Assembly (NCBI GenBank): GCA_003427395.1
Contig: BFEA01000027.1
Span: 5,479,299-5,502,389 of the forward strand
DNA length: 23,091 nt
Direction: 5' to 3'
Origin: Chara braunii
Taxonomy: Eukaryota > Streptophyta > Charophyceae > Charales > Characeae
Position 1 is the first letter of the stretch; every line of letters starts with the position of its first letter. A program made the position numbers and the translations under genes. The notes below the pieces were generated by a model. The model had not been told where the DNA came from. It saw nothing but the letters and a program-made list of their open reading frames with translations, and made no database searches. Shown here one piece after another: positions 1-9,479 of the stretch.

Positions 1-1740
1 TTGCACGGGCTGGTTACCGGGACCCGGGCGGCCCGACTGGTAGCCTAGGCGATAATAATAAAAAATAATAATTTCACTCTGGGTCAAAATACAGTTTCAA
101 ATGGCAATTTAAACAATGTATACAAACCAACTTTATGGCTAGTTAGGGTGTCGGAAGCGCAATTGCAAACCGTATCTTATCCCGTAATATAATTATGACT
201 CATTTTTGTAACTTTGTTGAAGTTACGCGTTGGTTATTAAAGATGGTGCATGCATGGTTAGACAAGTCTCTAAGTTGGGTGGTTTAATCACTTACTAAGG
301 AAAAGAGAAATAATTTACAACTTTGCTTATTGAATATTGTTATGTAGGCAAAGATGGACATGTCCCTAAGTTAGGTGATTTAGTTGTGTGTTGTATATAA
401 CTATTTAGATAGACTGAACATGTCCCTAAGTTGGGTGGTCTAGTCATATGCCGTATGTAAGAATGGGTAAGAGGCTTAATGAATTGAGCTCAAACTTGAA
501 CTTTATGACACAACGAAATAAATATAAGATGGTAAAAGATGATTGTTTGTGTCTGTGTGTTATTTGAACACTTTTTGAGTGTTTTTTCATTGTTAGTGTA
601 ATATGTAAAGTAGTATGGATTAGGGGAAGCTTGGGGTACGATACGTTGATCTTACTAAGAGTCAGAGTTATAATCAACCCATTATACTCTCTTCAAAAAT
701 GTGTCACAAACGTCCTTTGTATATCAAACAATCAAGTTAATTGTTTGAAGTTAATCGCAGTTTAGTTGCATTTTGTTTTCGCATTTTTTTCTAGTTTAAA
801 ATTTTGGAAGTGAACTTCCCTAGGGGAAGCGATGTTAAATTTTTTATAGATTTGGGAGTTAGTCGAATTTGCACTAGTAAAAAATTTGCATACTACTCAT
901 TACAGTGAAGATGATGTTAATTTTTTTGTCATTGTCTGATACAGATAAGAGAAAGTTGAAAAAAAAGTTAGACTAAAAGCTAAATGACGATTTATAGTAC
1001 AATCTTTATTTATTTCAAACGAAATGATGATATTTTTATGTTTGTACTGTATTGCAGATCGTTACTCAATTGAATACTCAACTAGTTTCGGTATGATCCA
1101 TCAAAGGATCTCCTATCTTCTGTTATTAATTGATAACAATTTCATTTACCTGACACAACTTCGCATGCATTTCCACCTAAGCCTAAGTCTTAGTCTCGTG
1201 GGTTTGATATGTTTCATCGATTTTATTTTATACAATTTTTGTTTAATGGTGATTTTAAAAGAACTAAGTATCTTTGTTATGGAAAGGTAAACAATGATTG
1301 AGGATTGTGTATATAAGACAGAGTGGGAGTCGCAGAGAACAATGAAGTTTGTCGCATTGGTGTATGACAATATGGTTGTCTTGCATTTGTGTAAGTTTCA
1401 TACAGGTAAGTTTTTTAAGTTTGATGTACCATTTACGATGTTTTGGTTGAATTCTTGTGGAGTCTGATATACAAGCCACGCCTTAGAATATTGACAATGA
1501 TAATCGGATGTCTCACAATCCTCATACTTTATGAATTATTGTTTTTACTATTTTTATTATACCACGAGTTTTGATGAATACGTGGATGCATAAATTCTTT
1601 TTTGTTTATTTATTCGTTGAATAAACGCGCTTGCTGATGAGAGATATACGTTATGTTTTGGGGGAGCCAAGAAGGAACTAGGCACTTCTTACGTTTTTCG
1701 TTAATATTCAATTGAAGTTGCATCGTGTGGTTAGACTTAG
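1..1740. other. AT-rich intergenic region
   Basis: No gene is recognised. Short open frames at 444-677, 1024-1290 and 1146-1370 overlap on both strands and have no family signature. Besides the 30-bp repeat at 261-448, there is a small hairpin at about 811-825 (CTTCCC, TAG, GGGAAG). Confidence 0.5.
261..448 (+). repeat. Three spaced copies of a 30-bp motif
   Basis: GACATGTCCCTAAGTTGGGT followed by GGTTTAGTCA occurs at 261-290, 357-386 and about 416-446 with a few differences. The spacing is about 96 and then 59 bases. Confidence 0.85.
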
Positions 1741-1767
1741 TGTCCTAATCAACCGGTGTAGGGCCGC

Positions 1768-2013
1768 AACTGGAAGATCAACGCTCGAAGCGACGGTTCG
1801 TGTGCCGGTTCGATTCGAGCGTTAATCGCCCATACCCCTATATTACAACGAACGAGAAACGCCCTCCGTTGATCTACCTCTGCGATCTCATGTAAATGTT
1901 TTTCACGTGGATCAATAACTCGACGTGGATACACCCACCCAGGGATGGTGATAACCCTCGTGGGTGGGGGTAAGTTACGCCTCGTGAGATCCTATCTTGT
2001 TGTAGGAACTTGT
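1768..2013 (-). mobile_element. Diverged repeat element, copy 1 (unknown family)
   Basis: The minus strand aligns with 2787-3027 on the plus strand. Shared blocks are ACAAGATAGG, GGGCGTAA-type, TTATTGATCCACGTG, GCAGAGGTAG, GAGGGCGTTT, CTCGTTCGTTG, ATATAGG and GGCGTTGATCT. It holds two stem-loops: CACCCAC/GTGGGTG with AGGG/CCCT (1932-1966), and AACGCTCGAA/TTCGAGCGTT (1780-1823). The family is not recognised. A solo LTR or nonautonomous element is possible. An open frame here (1749-1934) is not preserved in the other copy. Confidence 0.75.
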
Positions 2014-2786
2014 CGAAGGTGTAGCTGTCACACGTGGTTTTTCCCCCACTGCTCTTCTGCAATACGAGGAGCGCAAGGTCATGAGGGAAAATCGTGAAAC
2101 AATCGTATATGTTTATTAATCATATTGTGTACGAATGGTTTGATGTTCAACGCTTCCTATCCCTACATTTTTTCCCGTGGGGTTTCTTGCATGCTTGCCA
2201 GTCATGTTGATAAACAATAAACATCCTGAAAGTTGGAAAAACATACAAAAATAGGAAGAGACAAAGAGCAAAAAAAGTTAGATACATTTGTACTAAACCA
2301 AGCAACTGAGTTTTATAAAATCATGGCACGACAGATCTGGGGTTGGTGTATTATGTGTGAATACATACATTCAAGCATGTTCCAAGACAGAATGAGACAT
2401 GCAATATAATGTATTTCCATATGAAATGTGGAAGAATACGAGAGATGAAAACCAAGATGGCGCTGACGAAAAAAAAAAAATGCCCTGCCCGTGGTCTAGA
2501 AAAACTTCAAGTATGGTGCACCACCCACACTGCTAGTTTCACTCGAATTTTTTCCCCCCCCTCTCTCTTTTTTTCTCAAATTTTCTCTCAATGCCGCTGT
2601 CGAACGCATCAGCTCCCGCCTTTTCGCAAAGCACGGGAGTCCTCCCGGCTATGTCACCGAACAGTACAACAAAACATAAATTGAGACAATTTGGGATGAT
2701 GCATAAATAATCCCGCGAACGGCCGAGATGGACACGGTGGCGTCATCCCCTCGCCGCTCTAACCGGGTGCGCCAACTATACATTCC
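2014..2786. other. Interval between the two inverted element copies
   Basis: No recognised gene. It contains a C/T-rich patch (2548-2590), an A run at 2470, and an open frame at 2409-2684 with no family signature. Confidence 0.45.
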
Positions 2787-3027
2787 GAAGTCCCCTACGA
2801 CAAGATAGGTTCCCACGGGGCGTAAGCTTTCTTTCCCTAAGGGGTTGTCACCACCCTTAGGGGCATATCCCTACCTAACTATTGATCCACGTGCAAAAGT
2901 TTTTAGATGCAATTGCAGAGGTAGGTCAGTCGAGGGCGTTTGCTCGTTCGTTGGAGTATAGGTACGCTTGGTTAACGCCAAGTGGACCTGAACGTTGTCC
3001 GTCTTCTAGGGCGTTGATCTCCTAGGT
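2787..3027 (+). mobile_element. Diverged repeat element, copy 2 (inverted relative to copy 1)
   Basis: This is homologous to copy 1 in reverse orientation, with single-base indels. The first stem here is CCCTAAGGG/CCCTTAGGG (2835-2862) around a GTTGTCACCA loop. The second is AACGCC/GGCGTT (2974-3015). Both occupy the same places as the stems of copy 1 but differ in sequence. Confidence 0.75.
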
Positions 3028-3029
3028 AC

Positions 3030-4560
3030 GAAACGAACGTCGGTCGACTGAGACGGTCTCAACCAAACGTGAAACCCATAAAATAATCCTAGTCAATTTA
3101 TAATTCTCTGATCACGAAATAAATGACAGGATTTTTACTTAACGAGATAATTTGCCAAAGTGATTTTTTTCGGCCTATATGGCTGAAGAGACTTTTATAC
3201 CACCGCTTCCAAGGCCAAAACTCGATATCGACGAAAGATTAGGAAGGACAACCTATCCTTTGACTTACGGTTAGGTTTGTCGACACCTACTAAACCTTGC
3301 CATAAATGACTTCTGCAAGTAAATTCCACTGCCCCCCCAATATACATAACTCGGTTGGAGATGCGTACTAATTTTGTTGGTCATTTTGTCCTCCTAGGCA
3401 ATAGTTACTCTTTCTGTTTCCTCGAATGATGAAGTAATCATCTGTATCATTCGGTTACCCAAAACAAAACTGCAGTCGTTATCATTGCTCAAAGGGAACC
3501 GTTACCTTTATTACCTACTTCCCTTGCGGGCTGGAGCTTCTGATGTCACAAACTTTTTATTTTAACGGTGGCACATAAGGTGATCATCCGTGAGGACATT
3601 AAACCAGCCCCCACGTCGCCCATGACTCGACGAGAGTTGGTCAACTTTGCGTTGTTATACCCCCAACCCTCTAGGAAGTGGTCTGTAGATACTCCTTCCC
3701 CTCGCCCGAGCCTGAAGACCCGGATCTCAGAGGTTGGGCCGTCACCACCGAGTCGACAAGGTACCACCCCCGAAGAATCGGGTCCACTCCAAGTCGATAA
3801 CAGGGCCGGCTCCAAAAGCATACGAACCCCTTCCTTGGATACTTCATAGAGAGAAAGAATGCGTCCACCGCAGGTAAGTTTTGACTGTCCTTGTCTTTGG
3901 AAGTTCAAAATAACTTAGACAATGGTATTCAGAGGAGATAGAAGTGAAAATCATTTAGATAGGCATAGGTAGATAAGGCCATTCAGGATAAAAAGGGTCA
4001 ATTCTCGGGAAAAGACTAAGTCTATCTAATCTTATCTGCTTCATTTCAATCGAATTCGTTTCACAGTATACACAAAACCAAAGTTTTTTCAAAACAACGA
4101 ATCCTTTTTGACAAGCAGACAAGTGAGAAGTAAAGAAAAGACAATCCTTTTCTCTTTTCTCCAACAGACACAATCAATCTCCTTTGCAAGCATTCTTCTA
4201 CCTACCTGCACACCAAGCCAAACAACAATTTTGGAAAAAACAGACAAAATCCATACCCAAAGTCAGACATTTTCATTCACATGTACAACTCGCACAACTT
4301 TTCTCTACCTTTTCTTTCGAACGTTCAAAACAACAGGGTCAAGCAAAGTGTGGGTTCACACATATGTGAAGGGAAAATCCGAGTCAATCAACTGACCGAC
4401 CTTGAGTGAAGCTTGAGAGACGGCTCACTCAAAGACCGTATGGAATCATGCCCTTAGATGATAAGGTCATCGCAACAAGTCGTCAGCAAAGTGATCCACA
4501 CCACTCCCTTACGATGACCGCCTGCCACATTACTCTCTCACATTCACCCTCAACAACTTG
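3030..4560. other. Unrecognised region, partly open on both strands
   Basis: At 3546-3908 both strands are open (up to 120 codons on the minus strand) but neither product is recognisable. A consensus splice donor CAG|GTAAGT lies at 3871-3879 (+), which keeps open that 3568-3873 is an exon. No partner exon or homology was found. 3910-4560 shows no supported feature. Confidence 0.3.
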
Positions 4561-4779
4561 ACAGCGTTTAAATGTCGTCGTCACTCGCCTCCAATGTCAC
4601 TGCGCCACTGTGGCGTCACGCTCACACCACTTCAAAATGCACTACCACTTCAACGACACCTTCCCTGCGCCAATGCCCAGTCACCGCTTTATGTAGTCAG
4701 CGCAAAGATACTTCCGCCACCGTTGTGAAAAAATGGCAGTGCGTCTGCACCACTACCATTAAAACCAGTGTCGCCGCCG

Positions 4780-4960
4780 CCAAAATCCAACAGCGCTTCC
4801 CCGTCACTGGCAAAAAAAATCACAGCTGCCACCGAAAAAATTCAGTAGCGCTCCCACGTCGCTGCCAAAAAAATCACAGTTGACGCCGAAAAAATTCGGC
4901 AGCGCTCCTGGAGTACGTCAACAAAAAAAATTGTCGTTGCCGCAAAAATCATTTAGCATC
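4780..4960 (+). repeat. 54-55 bp minisatellite, about three units
   Basis: AGCGCT followed by a C-rich stretch, then GCCAAAAAAATCACAG and GCCGAAAAAATTC recurs with AGCGCT at 4792, 4847 and 4901. It decays further by 4960. The open frame 4572-4883 across it is low complexity. Confidence 0.85.
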
Positions 4961-5206
4961 TCCCCAACACTTCTCCAATTATGGATGCCATGTGCAACAT
5001 AACCCCTACACCTTAGAGAAAATGACCACCAACACCACGTTGAACGAACAACACCTTCCCAGCATTTCACCAAGCGAAGTGATGGCTATGGCTGCCTTCA
5101 CTCTCCACCTTCTCTCCACTCTCTACTCCAGCCAGCAGTTTCTCCTCCAGCATCCAACACTCACCCAAGTGGAATGCCAGCAGCAGCATCCACAAATGAA
5201 TGCTGG

Positions 5207-5535
5207 TTGGTTGGTTGCTGGCTGTCTTTATAGTCAGCCGAGAGTTGAGGGCAGCAACTTTGGCCCCAACCAAAATTTCGGATCAGGGTCTGGCCCTTGA
5301 TCTCGTATGAGATAAAGGACTGGAAACCTTGATGTTCCCTTAGGGGAACCAAGTTCCAGACCCTGATAATGCATTTGGTCTTTACCCTCGGCCAGACGCA
5401 GTCTAAAATGGCTATATCAAGCCATTTCTAATAGACTGCTGGACCCAACATTTTGCAGTCTCATCAAGATCCAGATGCTTCTGCCCCTGCATCTGGTCCG
5501 ACGTCACGATCAAATTCGTGACGTCTTTTTTTTTT
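5207..5535 (+). ncRNA. Candidate structured RNA: consecutive hairpins ending in a 10-T tract
   Basis: Stems seen: 5207-5214/5266-5273 extended by 5215-5220/5252-5257; 5282-5293/5356-5367 (12 bp); inside it 5295-5304/5309-5318 and 5320-5339/5344-5359; 5374-5380/5390-5396 (two G-U pairs); 5398-5413/5420-5439 (16 bp, one 4-base bulge); 5471-5478/5489-5496; and 5500-5509/5516-5525 (10 bp) directly followed by ten T (5526-5535). The last unit resembles a hairpin plus T-run end, and a T run also ends RNA polymerase III transcripts. No box or family signature (U1-U6, SRP, RNase P, telomerase RNA, hammerhead) was recognised. It could also be an ancient foldback cluster. Confidence 0.4.
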
Positions 5536-5539
5536 CATC

Positions 5540-5950
5540 TTCCCCCCTTCATTTCCTCCCTGTGAGGGGCAAATCGTTTTTCGAAACGAGCGGCCTCCCA
5601 CACTGTGTCTTTTCATAGAGTCGAACAACAGTCAAGCTCAACTGGGTCTTCTTTCCCCCCTTCTTTCATGGGTGCCCGTACCCGAGCGCCAATGGTGCTC
5701 AGTGTAGGCAACAGTTTGCAGCCTGTTCTTCAAGCGAACGGACCCAGTTTGTTTAACCACCAGAACAATTCTTGCCCCTCGCAAAGTGGAACAACCCAAA
5801 AAGTGCAGAGAGTCCCTCGTAGCTCAAGTACAAGGTCCAAACCCCTGCCTGAATATAGCTGTTTTTTCCCGGCAGGTTCATCCGATTTTGCCTATCCACG
5901 GATCGCATCAGCAACTCGCTCGACGAAACGAATGAGCGGGTCCAAAACGA
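5540..5950. other. Unrecognised stretch
   Basis: An open frame at 5605-5955 (+, 116 codons, Ser/Pro-rich) has no recognisable domain. I do not call it a gene. Confidence 0.35.
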
Positions 5951-6095
5951 AATGAAAAGAAGAAAAAAAAAAAAAAAATGATATAAAAAAGAATAAACGG
6001 ATCTAAAATAAAATCTAACTAAGAAAATATAAAGAAGATCTAAAATAAAATCTGAAAAATAAAAAGATAATAAAGAAAAATAAAAAGAAAATACC
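5951..6095 (+). repeat. A-rich tract with a 37-bp-spaced duplication
   Basis: ATCTAAAATAAAATCT occurs at 6001-6016 and 6038-6053 within A-rich sequence that begins with a 17-base A run. It could be the expanded tail of a retroposon. Confidence 0.7.
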
Positions 6096-6244
6096 CCCCT
6101 TACTGCAAAGAAAAACGGTCGCCCGTTTTCACGGACGACTGTCAAGTGTTATGGGGATGAAGTGCCCCAGTTACTTTCCACGGCGCCGGGTGATGCCTCA
6201 CATTAAATTCATTTTAGTTTTAGTTTTTTTTTTTTTTTTTTCCG

Positions 6245-6340
6245 TGTTTTTTTGCCTCAGCTAATGGTCACGTCATCTCACGTGGCGTTTCAGCCATGGC
6301 CTTGCGATATGCAGGCGTGGGTTCGAATCCACTGGATTTA
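6245..6340 (+). mobile_element. tRNA-derived SINE-like module (tRNA-Leu-like 3' half)
   Basis: GCGTGGGTTCGAATCC at 6315-6330 is a near-perfect T arm with B box. It is preceded by CTTGCGATATGCAG, which resembles the long variable arm of tRNA-Leu. The T stem has lost one C, and the acceptor stem and anticodon arm are not intact, so it is not a working tRNA. A- and T-rich sequence follows, as expected behind a SINE. Confidence 0.55.
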
Positions 6341-6394
6341 AAAAAACTTTTACTTTTTTATTTTTATTTTTTATTTTATGCATGTCATCCTTGC

Positions 6395-6590
6395 GCAGAG
6401 GCTATCTCAGTCGCTCGACCGATTTGGACCACGCGATCTTCATGATCGAACAACCAGATCCGACCATGCTGGCCGTAACTACGGTGGCCAACTCCAAAAG
6501 AAGCTAGCCCGGTGACAAGTGCGGTTCAATCCCGGTGCCTACTGGGTGAAAGTCTTGCACTGTAACCTATTGGGCTAACTCATATCATGA
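6395..6590 (+). mobile_element. Possible second SINE-like module
   Basis: GGCTATCTCAGTCGCTCGAC (6401-6420) looks like a D arm. GTGCGGTTCAATCCCGG (6520-6536) contains a perfect B box. They are too far apart for one tRNA, so these may be parts of two heads or one SINE with an insertion. Confidence 0.35.
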
Positions 6591-6600
6591 TAGTGATAGC

Positions 6601-6659
6601 AGCAACTCTTCTATAAGAAGAGCTTGCCCAGTTGCTAGGCTACTACCATGTAGCCTAGC
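6601..6659 (+). repeat. Two consecutive hairpins
   Basis: CTCTTCT/AGAAGAG (6606-6612/6616-6622), enclosed by AGCAA/TTGCT, is followed by GCTAGGCTA/TAGCCTAGC (6634-6642/6651-6659). The rest of 6660-6860 is GC-richer with weaker inverted repeats and no gene. Confidence 0.75.
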
Positions 6660-6856
6660 AGACCTCGAGGCCTGGGCCTAACAGCAAGCAAAACCACCAC
6701 CCCTTTCTCACTTGGTGGGGCATCGAGCCCTTTGGCTAGGTGCCCTGCCTTGGCCAGCGTACCGCCGACCCACGCCCGGCTTCACCGAAACGCATAGCTC
6801 GGATGTGGCTTTACGGGAGGGGGGCGCTTCCACGTGCGGAGGTCTTAATTAGCCCT

Positions 6857-6892
6857 TATAAGCTTCGAATCGCGCGGCTTAGCAGTCGCGCG
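6857..6892 (-). other. tRNA anticodon-arm-like hairpin
   Basis: The minus strand reads CGCGCGACTGCTAAGCCGCG then CGATTCGAAGC. It is a strong stem around an ACTGCTAAG loop, similar to a tRNA-Ser(GCT) anticodon arm, with a B-box-like TTCGAA. No D arm is found at the right distance. Confidence 0.3.
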
Positions 6893-6924
6893 TCCTTATT
6901 TTAGGTGGAATAGGTGTAAAATTA

Positions 6925-6949
6925 TTATATATATATATATATATATATA
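6925..6949 (+). repeat. (AT)n microsatellite
   Basis: An alternating TA tract is followed by a T run at 6952-6961. 6962-7230 has no recognised feature except a telobox TAGGGTTT at 7211. Confidence 0.95.
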
Positions 6950-7234
6950 AATTTTTTTTTTACAACCGTACGTCCATGCGGCCTTACCAACCATAAGGAG
7001 AAAACTGGTCACGCCTCCGGTTCTTGCCGCCGATTCCATATACCGCAGGCGTAAGGTCTTAGGTTCAGTAAGTTTTAGTTTCCCAGTTATAGGTCGAGTT
7101 TGAATAAACTTCTGGTAGATAATCCATCTCATCAAGTTACGAAGCCCGGATAACCCCTTACTAAGTCAGACTCCATCCGGCATTTAAAAACACCGGGTAG
7201 ATACCCTTGTTAGGGTTTCTGCCCCGACACCTCG

Positions 7235-7507
7235 CTTAAAAAAACTCAATTCGTTAAACACCGTGGTTTTGGGGGGGGAAGAGACAGGGGGAAGGGATGC
7301 CCTATACTTGAATATGACTCGCAAGAAAAACAAATTTGGATGGTTGATGCGCTATATTGTAAGATCATATTGTGAAAATAAAAATAAAAATAATTGCTTT
7401 GACCTTAAAAAAAACTGGTTCGTTAAATACTACTATCGCATTAGGGGGGGCAGGGAGCTCCGTATAGTTGAACATGAATTGATAGAAAGATGAATTTTGA
7501 CAGTTGA
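7235..7507 (+). repeat. 169-bp-spaced diverged tandem repeat
   Basis: Copy 1 (7235-7347) and copy 2 (7404-7507) share CTTAAAAAAACT, TTCGTTAAA, a G run, TATA-TTGAA-ATGA and a final GTTGA. Neither copy is coding. Confidence 0.7.
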
Positions 7508-7542
7508 CTTAACAACTATAAGGAGTAAAAAATTATAAAACA

Positions 7543-7621
7543 TAAAAAAATGAAGAGAAAAAAAAAAAAACACAAAGAGAGAGAAAGAAAGAGGGAGAGA
7601 AAAAAAAGAGAGAGCAAGAAA
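7543..7621 (+). repeat. Purine-rich tract
   Basis: An A/G-only stretch with few interruptions is followed by a C/T-rich end (7627-7646). 7650-8120 shows no recognised feature. Confidence 0.85.
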
Positions 7622-8123
7622 ATATTCTCCCCTCCCCCCTCTCTCACTTACACCCAAACATGCATCGAGCAATGTGGAGGTAGTACTTAAATACGAACAC
7701 TCAAAGACGACATAACTTCACAATATCGTCGCTTAAACACAACTTAACAATGTCGTATTTTTTGTATAGCTAACATAAACCCCTATAACATGATGCAAAA
7801 AATGCCACACGTCAGAACGTCGCTAGCTCAAACACAACTTTGAAGCATTCATTGACAGATAAACCGAATACCGAATGCTAACAACGCCGATACCTTTCTC
7901 AAATATCGGCAACGGACAGTTTCGAAAGCCCTAAACGAAAAACACGCGACCAATAAAATTTGTTGACGGTGTGACTTCTAAATGTGCTGACACAACTTTT
8001 ATTTTTAAGAGGGAAGATATTGCTATCCACCAATACACTAATATTGCAAACCTTTATTGTATAACACAAATGTTCGACAAGTGTTACAATCTATCAATGC
8101 TCCAACGTGAGAGCGCACATGTT

Positions 8124-8330
8124 GAATGAAGTGGGAATTGAACCGCACACCTCCTGACCCGCTGCGTCCTGCCTAAAAAATCATGGTTTATAAAATGGTT
8201 AACCACAAAAGGTGCACCGTTGGATGAAGGTAATAGGAGTTCAACCGCACACCTCCTGAACGTCAACTAAACAGGGTCGCTGCATCCTGCATGGAAAAAT
8301 CTGCTCAAGGAAATGGTTAGCCACAAAAGT
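8124..8330 (-). mobile_element. Tandem pair of tRNA-derived SINE-like units
   Basis: On the minus strand both units run from an A-box-like TGGTTAACCATTT or TGGCTAACCATTTCC, through CAGGA-GCAGCG, to AGGAGGTGTGCGGTTCAA or GGTTGAA (B box, at 8134-8144 and 8236-8246). The downstream unit on the plus strand has an extra AACGTCAACTAAACAGG-like insert. The order A box then B box with about 60-70 bases between fits a diverged tRNA-related head. The tandem head-to-tail arrangement is unusual for SINE insertion. Confidence 0.6.
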
Positions 8331-8339
8331 TATTTCCTA

Positions 8340-9195
8340 ACTTCCTTTTGCGGTTTCCTTCGTCACAAACGGCCTGTTGGTTTTTCATTTTTATTTTTTT
8401 TAATTATAAAAATAAGTTATATATATATATTTAAACCCTTTTGCGAGTCACTATCCCGACGATGGTAGGAGAACCGCCACAATTTAGGGCTCGGTCAGCG
8501 GTTTGCTCCATCTGTTGGTGGGGAGTGGCACCTGCTGGAAACCGGGTTCAGCGTCCCTTCGAACAATAATGCAATGTATTGAATTGGAGCCACATGTATT
8601 AGAGAAATAATCACAGAGTCATTTCCGACCGGACTGTTAGCCTAACAATTCTCCTACTTTACCTTATTTTGTCATAACTGATTTAATCTCATTCCCGGGG
8701 GCGTCAAACTCCTGCTTTTGGCCAATGATACATCCACAGCGCCTTCTTGTCGAGTTCCAGGAGTCTCCAACCCTTCCTAATAGTTTTTTGGTGCTTGTGG
8801 AGAATGTGTCCCTTCAACCTTGAGTGAGTCTTGGGTCAGACCAACACAAGTGGTCATGCAATTGCTAGCATTTCCCCCCTGCGCGAAGAGGAGTTCACCG
8901 CTGCCCGCCAAGCCACTCACTCCTTCAAAGTTGGGATATGCGTCAGGTCGCCGACAACTTCCAATTGAAATTCTATCAGTCTCTATCCCTGCAACATTTA
9001 AACCCTAAACCCTTAGGGCTTCCAAGTTGTGATCCTTATCCCTGGGCCAATTCATGTCCTTTCTTTGGATGAACTCGTGTTACTCATGTTTCCCCTGGTC
9101 ATTGTCCTTGTGTCTGCTGATCACCATTCTTCCTTGGTTGTTGCTGCACCTTATACGGTGGGAAGTCTCGTTCCCATTGTGTGCAACTGGCGGTT
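8340..9195. other. Intergenic stretch
   Basis: No gene is recognised. It contains an AT microsatellite (about 8418-8430), a B-box-like GGGTTCAGCGTCCC near 8545, and a telobox-like TAAACCCTAAACCC at about 8999-9012. Confidence 0.45.
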
Positions 9196-9199
9196 GGAA

Positions 9200-9256
9200 G
9201 GGTGGGGGTTGGGCGGGGAGGGTGTGGGTGGGGCAGGGGGCAAGGGGGGGCCGGGG
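9200..9256 (+). repeat. G-run cluster, potential G-quadruplex
   Basis: About ten runs of three or more G within 57 bases, separated by one to three bases. The longest is seven G at 9244-9250. It can satisfy the usual four-run quadruplex pattern in several registers. Confidence 0.85.
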
Positions 9257-9479
9257 TGGATTCACATTGGGCCTAAGTGGTGTGATGAGGTGGCTACGAT
9301 GGCAATAAAGCGAGTTGCACAGTAAATGGGAAAAGGGTAAAGTTGAACTAAAGGTATGAGACTTGAAAGTCATAAAAGGATCTCCTTTGCCATCTAGGTT
9401 CCATGACCCTCAATGGTTTCCATGAGATGCTGGATGAGGAGTCCAGTTCGGAGAATATTATGTTAGGATCTTGCCAAAT

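Noticed and set aside
1632-1645. CTGATGAG, the start of a hammerhead ribozyme core
   Set aside because: No matching GAAA segment or flanking stems follow at a suitable distance.
1749-1934. 61-codon minus-strand frame in element copy 1 as a gene
   Set aside because: The related copy at 2787-3027 has single-base indels that break the frame, so the similarity is not protein-driven.
5500-5535. Hairpin plus T run as a bacterial rho-independent terminator
   Set aside because: The window is clearly eukaryotic. The shape is kept as part of the candidate structured RNA, without a bacterial terminator call.
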